Source of the DNA: Actinomycetes bacterium
GTDB lineage: Bacteria > Actinomycetota > Coriobacteriia > Coriobacteriales > Eggerthellaceae
Length of the DNA: 64,000 nucleotides
Direction: 5' to 3'
Assembly (NCBI GenBank): GCA_023460315.1
Contig: JAEWQO010000096.1
Coordinates: forward strand, 24,086-88,085
A program made the translations under genes and the position numbers. The notes under the pieces are model-generated. The model did not search any database and had not been told where the DNA came from. It worked only from the letters and a program-made list of their open reading frames with translations. Positions 58,239-64,000 of this stretch are shown here, one piece after another; positions within the stretch are counted from its first letter, which is position 1; each line of letters opens with the position of its first letter.

Positions 58239-58523
58239 TCACGATTGTCTGCCGCCTCTCTCTAAGCAGTAATACACCTTGTCAAGATCGTACTTTTCCG
58301 TGACCGGGCATGCGGGGCACAGGCACCCCTTCTCTTCGGTGATGCAGGTGCTTTCCTCATAGGCACAGAACAACTTTTCTGCCTGCAGCTTTTTGTCCAT
58401 GTTGCCAAAGAGGAGGAGCACGTTGGATGGCATGGACTCCACCTTGCAGGCGAACTCATAGCTTGGACAGGAAAAGCACTTGCACGCGATCAGATTGCCT
58501 TTGGTTTTTTCGACAGACGTCAT
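58239..58523 (-). CDS. Small Cys-rich protein, DUF2769-like
   Basis: This 94-residue protein has about ten cysteines. The first cluster is CKCFSCPSYEFAC, a later one is LFCAYEESTC, and the third is GCLCPACPVTEKY. The spacing suggests binding of iron or zinc, and the C-x-C-x-x-CPSY start resembles DUF2769 proteins of anaerobes. Role is unknown. The ATG at 58523 has GGAGG five bases upstream; the longer frame to 58553 lacks a site. It is convergent with the aminotransferase gene and stands downstream of the tocopherol-cyclase-like gene on the same strand, with about 120 bases between. Confidence 0.75.
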   Translation of the reverse strand: MTSVEKTKGNLIACKCFSCPSYEFACKVESMPSNVLLLFGNMDKKLQAEKLFCAYEESTCITEEKGCLCPACPVTEKYDLDKVYYCLERGGRQS

Positions 58524-58644
58524 CTTGACCTCCGATCTTGCTGCAGTCCACACCGAACGATGCCGGCAGGATCAGCAGCTTGGAAACGTTACGGAGGTCC
58601 CACAACGGGATCCCCCGACAGAGCCCTTTGGGCCCCTCGCCCTT

Positions 58645-59640
58645 TCACGCGATCGAACCCAACTCGTCGTGCTTATCCATCACCTCCACGCCAGCAAGCA
58701 TGCCGGTGCCCTGAAACAGCAGCGTTGGACGTCCCCCCTTGAGTGTCCTCATCGCAACGTCAACCGTCCCGTCAAGCGACTCTGCGTCATGGCCGTCCAT
58801 CACTCCAAGCAGGGGGGATTTCAACGCCACCGGCATGCCTCCATGAATCCCCACCTCAAGTTCGGCATGCCGGTCTCGAAGGATCAGGTGCGCCTCATTG
58901 GTTCCCACGGCAAGGGACGCGAGACGGGCGCCCGTGTACGTCGTGAATCGATAAAGCGTCCCGTCAATCATCAAACCTGCTATGTTTCCGACAAACGCCC
59001 CGGTCATCCAAGGTATCTTCGCCACCGAGAGGGAAAGGGAAACGCCGGGCCGCTCAAAATGGTTCGACTGCGCCCATATCCACGAGCGAGGAAAGCTGTG
59101 GCCCCAATCCTTCTCGCTGTATCCGCGCCCGCCATCGAGGCAGACGGTCTCTCCATCCAACATGACCGCTCCCTCCACTTCATGATCAAGCGAGAGCACA
59201 CCATGGTAGGTTTCCATGCGCGGCACGAACCGATACCAACCCATGACGCCGGGAGAGAGGACACGCACGGGCCACGGCGTCCAAGGACCGAACCCGATTT
59301 CCCCCTTTATCTCCGTATTTCCCTTACGGAGCCGCAGAACCATCCCCTCTTGGGAGAAGCTGTTCTCGCCTATCGTCACATTGAAGGGCTTGGTGGGATC
59401 GACCGTGAACGATTCGAGGGGATAAGAGAAGTAGTGCGGTTTGCCCACATTGGTCACCACTTGGATAAACGCATGGCTCGAAGCTCCGTCTTCCGAAAAG
59501 GATACGCCCGGAATGACCGCGAGGACACGACGCCTTTGAGCGTCGGCTTGCTTGAAATACCAACCCTCATAGTACCGGCGAGCGACAGCGCGCCCCTGAT
59601 AGCGGGCCGGATCCCAAATGCGCCGTAAGAAGTCAGGCAT
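58645..59640 (-). CDS. Tocopherol cyclase-like family protein
   Basis: This 331-residue protein matches the bacterial branch of the tocopherol cyclase family by its N-terminal WDPARYQG and RRYYEGWYFKQ. The central GYSEKDWGHSFPRSWIWAQSN is also typical; the Trp- and His-rich centre is the family hallmark. In plants the family closes the chroman ring of vitamin E. Bacterial members without the pathway have unknown function and may handle lipids. No signal peptide is evident from the start at 59640, which has AGGGGGT upstream. The longer frame to 59805 is not conserved. The lhr-like gene ends about 190 bases upstream. Confidence 0.8.
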   Translation of the reverse strand: MPDFLRRIWDPARYQGRAVARRYYEGWYFKQADAQRRRVLAVIPGVSFSEDGASSHAFIQVVTNVGKPHYFSYPLESFTVDPTKPFNVTIGENSFSQEGMVLRLRKGNTEIKGEIGFGPWTPWPVRVLSPGVMGWYRFVPRMETYHGVLSLDHEVEGAVMLDGETVCLDGGRGYSEKDWGHSFPRSWIWAQSNHFERPGVSLSLSVAKIPWMTGAFVGNIAGLMIDGTLYRFTTYTGARLASLAVGTNEAHLILRDRHAELEVGIHGGMPVALKSPLLGVMDGHDAESLDGTVDVAMRTLKGGRPTLLFQGTGMLAGVEVMDKHDELGSIA

Positions 59641-59829
59641 GACACCCCCTGTCGGTGACGCGATGCGCGAACGGATGCAGCAGTGGTAAACATACCATGC
59701 GAGACCTTGAAAAGCACGCACGGCACAGGGGCGTGCGGCTATTGAAACCTTCTCGGAAGAAATGCCAGAACGAGCGGCCTGGAGCCAAAAAAGAACGATG
59801 GACACACGGAGCCCGCGTCGAATCGTCCG

Positions 59830-62800
59830 TCAGAAGGGAAGAACGTACAGGCGCATGCCATCGGGAAGGCGAACGAAACCAGACGCGTGCAAAAGGTCAG
59901 CAAACGACGTTGAGAGCACCGGATGCCCGTTGAAGGTCTCAACGAGGATCTTCTTGCGCGCACGCTCTCCCGGGACGCTTTTCACCCATCGGGTAACCCA
60001 CGACACAAGGGCATCGACCGCAGCAGCAAGCGTCTCGGCATCGGCGGTGAAGGCCAGAAGGGAGCGCAAGCCGGCGGTCGCATAGAGGACGGGGATTCCG
60101 CCCGAGACGGCGACCAAGCCGCCCGAGCGCCGCGAGGGGCGAGACCTCTGGGCCGCATCGCGCATGACGGGACTTTCGTTGCCTTCATCCTCAACGACAG
60201 AAGGCCAGGGAATACCCGCGCCAAAAAGACAGGCCGGGTCATCGGCCGCAAGCACGACAATGCCAGAGGACGTGCGGCGGTCGCCTTGAGGTGCTTGCTG
60301 CTCAAGGGCTCCGTCTCCGAAAACGCCCGAGGGCACCGCCCCTTCGCTCTCCCCGTCAGACGGGCCATCCATATCGACAGCGTATGTGCGCAACAGGTCG
60401 ATCGTCTCCCGTGCGGCAAACTGGGCAGGACCGAAGCCTTCCACGAAAACTCCTCTCAGAACCTCGCCCGCATCCTCCATCGAGCGCAGCACCGGAAACA
60501 GCGCCGCCATCCCGCCGGGCACGTCCGACAGCGCCACGACGTCACGCGAGAGCACGCCGTAGCGGTCAAGCAGCGAATCGACCAGCGCAATCCCGCGAAC
60601 CGCGTCGCCCTCCTCAACGGGGACGAGCAATGACCACCGGCCAGAAAGCGCCGCGCCTTCGGATCCGGCCTCGTGGGCACGGGCCGGAACACCGGAGCGA
60701 CCCGTCGCACCGATTTCGGAGGAGTGCAAGCGAGACCTGCGCGAACGGGCCCTACGGTGCGCAGGGCCAGCGGGGCGGGATCCCCCCTTCGCCGACATGA
60801 AACGCGCCGGAGCGAACGTATCGTTGGTCACCTGGCCGCTCCATGTCAAACCTCCCAAAGCGGCGACGATGTCAGCCTGAGCGACGGGCTGGGGAGCAAG
60901 CCGATGCCTCACAGACTCGGCAATCTGATCGAAGAATAACCCTCCCCCCAAGCTCAGAGCCTCGATAATGGCATTGTCGACAGACGGCTGTTCGGACATC
61001 GACAGCCCTCCCGGCGCCCCCGCAGCGGCATGGCCGCCCATCGGATCGAAACGTTTCGGAGCAAGGGGAGAGTCGGTCGGGAAGAAGGCGACCAGCCCAG
61101 ATTCCTCTCCCCAACCCCGAGGCAGGACTCCCCAACGCCCGCCCGCGGGCCCCTCATCCCCATGGCTTTCACGGCGATCCCCCACCCAGAGGATCTCTCC
61201 CGAAGAAAGCAGCTCGTCGAGCATCGACGGACGATAATCGCGCACCCGGCTTGGCAGTACTTGGCTCTCCCATGAGGCGACAGGAAGGAACACTCCTTCG
61301 AATTGGGCAATGACATCAGCCGTTCCCTCAATGCCCTCAAGGCGCTCCTCGCCGACTGCGCCAATGCCTTGGAGATCGAAGAGAAAACGGACGAACGCGG
61401 CCCTGTCCACGGCACGCACGGCTCTCCGAGCTTTCGCGAGCGAGAGGGAGCGCAGCCGCCTGAACACCTCAGCCGCCACCCAAGGGCGTTCCTCTTCATC
61501 CTCCTGGCCAAAGCGACCTTTTATGACCATTCCGGCAGCGGCGAGGCGGTCAAGGCTCTCCCGCACAACGGAGCGGCCGAGGCCAAAGCGTCGGGCCACC
61601 TCCTCCGACGAGAACGGACCATGCGTGCGCGCATGGCGAACGACGAGATCGTCCAGGGGCGGCCGGCCCTCCGGCGCCCCTGCGACAGTACTCGCCGGAG
61701 GTGCCCAGGGCGGCACCTCAATGCCCAATGCCTCCACGGCACGTCCCGCGTCGTCGGCGGACAGCCAACGCTCCTCGCCGCCGACCGTTGCCGAAAATGC
61801 GCGGTGGGCGCTGCGCAGATCCTCAAGCGCGGCGCGTGCACGATTCTCAGACGCCGGCAAGACAGCCGGCCCCACGGCACCTCCTTCGGGCAAGCCGGGA
61901 GAGCCAAGCCTGTTCTCTTCCCGCCCGTCCAGAGGCATCAGGCGTCCCGCAACCTCCTCCACAGAAAGAGGGCCCAAAACGCGCAGCAGGTCAGCCACGC
62001 CCTCAGTCCCCCGCACGCGATGCTTCAGGGAGATGCGCTGAAGATCATCCTCGACGGAATGGATGACGGAGGGATCAAGCAGCTCGGCCATGTCGGCCGT
62101 TCCCAGCAGCTCTCCCAAGAGCGCCGGATCGAGAGAAAGCAGGGATGCACGCCGCTCGGCGTGAGGCAGATCACCTTGATATAGATGCTCTCCCACATAG
62201 CCGAACAGCAAGGGAGCAGCAAAGGGGGACGGCACGGATGTCCGCTTTTCCACGAGATGGATCGTGCCCGCCTGCAGATGCTCCATCAGCATATGCAGCG
62301 ATGGCATATCGTATACGTCCTGCAGGCACTCGCGGGCCGTCTCCAGCAAGAGGGGAAAGTCCCGCTCCTGCCGTGCCGCCTCCAGAAGCTGTCCAGCCCT
62401 GAGGCGCTGTTGCCAGAGCGGCATCCGCTTTCCCGGCGCAGCGGGAGGCATGAGAAGGGCGCGGGTGGCGCACTCACGGAATCGGGCGGCAAACAGCGCC
62501 GTCGAGCCGACACGGCCGCGCACGATCCGGTCAAGCTCATCAGGATCGAAAGCGAACAGCTCTGCACCGGGCAACCGTGTCTCGGCGGCGGGGATTCTCA
62601 GAATGATCCCATCATCAACCGCAGTTGCCTGAGGATCAAACCCGTGCGTTCGCATGACCCGGTCGGCAACGGCCATAGCCCACGGCTCATGGACACGACG
62701 TCCATAGGGAGAATGCAATAGGACGCGCCAGTCGCCGACCTCGTCCTCGCACCGCTCGACCACAAGGGTCTTGTCGTCGGGAACGATGCCCGTTGCCGCA

Positions 62801-63849
62801 CGCTGAGCGCTGAGCAGCTGTATCAAATTCCTCTGCGCATCTGTATCGAGTCCGGCGGCGCCAAGTCGGGAGAGCACCGCATCATCGGCCTCGGCGGGAC
62901 AGCCGTCGCCGGTATCCCTTATACCCCGTGCGACTTCGCGCAGAAACGCTCCTTTGGCCTTTCCGGTTTCAGCCGGTCGCCCCGCTCCCTCACCATGCCA
63001 AAACGGCAAACGAGCGCTGCGGCCCGGCGCCGGTTCAACGATGACGCGATCACGGGTTATCTCCCGGATGCGCCAGGAACTCGTCCCGAGCGCGATGACG
63101 TCGCCCACGCGCGACTCATACACCATCTCCTCGTCCAACTCACCAACTCGACGGCGCCCCTCTTCAGCTCCGCCCTCCGGCAGGACGACGGAAAACATCC
63201 CCCTATCGGGAATCGTGCCTGCAGTCATGACCGCGTGGCGCTGGGTGCCGGGTCGCGGCACGAGCATCCCGCGTGTGCGGTCCCAGACGATTCGAGGCGA
63301 AAGCTCGGAAAGGTCCGTGGAGGCATGCCTTCCCGCCAACAGGTCAAGAACCGAGTCAAACGCACGCCTCGGCAACTCCGAGAAAGGGGCGGCACGGCAG
63401 ACCGTCTCGTACCAGGCATCCGCCGAAACCTCGCCCAAAGCGACAGCAGCCACCGTCTGCTGGGAAAGCACATCGAGCGGATTGCGAATGAGAGCCGTTT
63501 CCTCTATGAGCCCCTTCTCCATGCCTTCGGCCACCACCGCCGCATCGACGATCTCCGTGCGCGTGCGGGGATAGATGGCACCCTCGGACCGACCGCCCAC
63601 CCGATGGTTCGCGCGGCCAATGCGCTGGAGCCCGCTTGCGACGGAGGGCGGTGCCGCAACCTGCAGGACAAGGTCGATCGATCCCATGTCGATTCCCAGT
63701 TCCAAGCTGGATGTTGCCACCACACAGGGCACCTGGCCCGTCTTCAGCTCGTGTTCGACCTGCAGGCGCTTCTCCTTGGATACCGAGCCGTGATGAGCCT
63801 TGGCTATGACCGTTGGCACCCCCTGGGACAGCTTCGTCGTCGACCCCAA
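59830..63849 (-). CDS. lhr: Lhr-type helicase lacking its first RecA domain (5'-truncated, possible pseudogene)
   Basis: The open frame encodes 1339 residues that match Lhr from the second RecA domain onward. AKAHHGSVSKEKR and TSSLELGIDMGSIDLVLQVA are followed by QRIGRANHRVGG (motifs IV to VI). The winged-helix and beta-barrel region and the long Lhr C-terminal domain then run to YVLPF. Motifs Q, I (Walker A), Ia, II and III, which should occupy about 300-400 residues upstream, are absent. The frame meets a TGA at 63904-63906 and further stops. None of the three frames in the remaining 94 bases encodes helicase text. The first possible start, TTG at 63849, has no ribosome-binding site. The long intact remainder suggests recent truncation or a retained C-terminal function. 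Confidence 0.8.
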   Translation of the reverse strand: MGSTTKLSQGVPTVIAKAHHGSVSKEKRLQVEHELKTGQVPCVVATSSLELGIDMGSIDLVLQVAAPPSVASGLQRIGRANHRVGGRSEGAIYPRTRTEIVDAAVVAEGMEKGLIEETALIRNPLDVLSQQTVAAVALGEVSADAWYETVCRAAPFSELPRRAFDSVLDLLAGRHASTDLSELSPRIVWDRTRGMLVPRPGTQRHAVMTAGTIPDRGMFSVVLPEGGAEEGRRRVGELDEEMVYESRVGDVIALGTSSWRIREITRDRVIVEPAPGRSARLPFWHGEGAGRPAETGKAKGAFLREVARGIRDTGDGCPAEADDAVLSRLGAAGLDTDAQRNLIQLLSAQRAATGIVPDDKTLVVERCEDEVGDWRVLLHSPYGRRVHEPWAMAVADRVMRTHGFDPQATAVDDGIILRIPAAETRLPGAELFAFDPDELDRIVRGRVGSTALFAARFRECATRALLMPPAAPGKRMPLWQQRLRAGQLLEAARQERDFPLLLETARECLQDVYDMPSLHMLMEHLQAGTIHLVEKRTSVPSPFAAPLLFGYVGEHLYQGDLPHAERRASLLSLDPALLGELLGTADMAELLDPSVIHSVEDDLQRISLKHRVRGTEGVADLLRVLGPLSVEEVAGRLMPLDGREENRLGSPGLPEGGAVGPAVLPASENRARAALEDLRSAHRAFSATVGGEERWLSADDAGRAVEALGIEVPPWAPPASTVAGAPEGRPPLDDLVVRHARTHGPFSSEEVARRFGLGRSVVRESLDRLAAAGMVIKGRFGQEDEEERPWVAAEVFRRLRSLSLAKARRAVRAVDRAAFVRFLFDLQGIGAVGEERLEGIEGTADVIAQFEGVFLPVASWESQVLPSRVRDYRPSMLDELLSSGEILWVGDRRESHGDEGPAGGRWGVLPRGWGEESGLVAFFPTDSPLAPKRFDPMGGHAAAGAPGGLSMSEQPSVDNAIIEALSLGGGLFFDQIAESVRHRLAPQPVAQADIVAALGGLTWSGQVTNDTFAPARFMSAKGGSRPAGPAHRRARSRRSRLHSSEIGATGRSGVPARAHEAGSEGAALSGRWSLLVPVEEGDAVRGIALVDSLLDRYGVLSRDVVALSDVPGGMAALFPVLRSMEDAGEVLRGVFVEGFGPAQFAARETIDLLRTYAVDMDGPSDGESEGAVPSGVFGDGALEQQAPQGDRRTSSGIVVLAADDPACLFGAGIPWPSVVEDEGNESPVMRDAAQRSRPSRRSGGLVAVSGGIPVLYATAGLRSLLAFTADAETLAAAVDALVSWVTRWVKSVPGERARKKILVETFNGHPVLSTSFADLLHASGFVRLPDGMRLYVLPF

Positions 63850-64000
63850 ATCGGAGCGGAAGTGAGACGGTGCAGGTAGTGTCGCGAATGTTGGTGTAAA
63901 GGGTCATCGTCCCAGAATCATTACGCATACATCATAGCAGTTCTATGCAGCCCTCCTTTTCTGTCCGACTGATTCCATTGCCACCGCTATCAGCCTTGTG
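63850..64000. other. Sequence upstream of the truncated lhr, no intact gene seen
   Basis: All minus-strand frames contain stops. One frame reads a short stretch with TLYTNIRD that faintly resembles the N-x-R motif preceding motif IV in helicases, which might mean a frameshift, but the surrounding residues do not fit. AAGGAGGG and an extended -10-like TGCTATGAT occur without a following gene. Confidence 0.35.

Noticed and set aside
1..64000. CRISPR arrays, insertion sequences, prophage or rRNA genes
   Set aside because: No regularly spaced repeats with unique spacers, no transposase or phage gene, and no rRNA sequence was recognised.

Overview
This window looks like chromosome from a GC-rich actinobacterium, most likely Coriobacteriia (Eggerthella/Slackia-like). 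The supports are a division and cell-wall cluster without ftsA, a meso-diaminopimelate-type MurE, a tRNA-tuf-rpmG-tRNA-Trp-secE-nusG-rplK-rplA cluster, and heme genes of the siroheme-dependent kind. This placement is an inference from gene content; no 16S gene is present.

Layout. Positions 1-18.1 kb hold a nearly complete dcw cluster on the minus strand: mraZ, rsmH, ftsL-like, ftsI, murE, murF, mraY, murD, ftsW, murG, murC, murB, ftsQ, ftsZ, pgeF and yggS (cut by the window edge). It is read from a good promoter that overlaps an array of MraZ boxes. From 18.9 to 21.5 kb are xerD and pyrG (minus). From 22 to 32.5 kb, after a small LuxR-type regulator, comes a tight plus-strand tetrapyrrole operon: ccsA/hemX-like, precorrin-2 dehydrogenase, hemA, hemC, cobA-hemD fusion, ahbC, hemB, ahbA-ahbB fusion and hemL. 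It is followed 9 bases later by a tRNA-Glu gene. Together these genes lead from glutamyl-tRNA to siroheme and then toward heme through Fe-coproporphyrin. The final radical-SAM step (AhbD) is not in the window.

From 32.7 to 43.6 kb are nadK and murJ (divergent), a marR-MFS efflux pair, a divergent asnB-like/ATP-grasp pair that may modify the peptidoglycan cross-bridge, map, and an SPFH-ribbon-helix-helix pair. From 44.7 to 48.6 kb is an AT-richer accessory stretch with a kinase-like/polytopic membrane protein pair. It is followed by an unusual gene-free interval containing a perfect parS site and a degenerate 32-bp tandem repeat.

From 48.6 to 53.3 kb is the translation/secretion cluster with four tRNAs, read from a near-consensus promoter. 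From 54 to 64 kb are a Tat-exported NlpC/P60 hydrolase, a PEBP protein, a mismatch-type DNA glycosylase, an aminotransferase, a Cys-rich protein, a tocopherol-cyclase-like protein, and a long Lhr-type helicase that lacks its first RecA domain.

The observation I rate highest is the heme-operon tRNA-Glu with an atypical, weakened T-stem, a candidate tRNA dedicated to tetrapyrrole synthesis. Next are the parS/repeat locus, the AhbA-AhbB fusion, the duplicated motif in the MurJ cytoplasmic extension, and the truncated Lhr.
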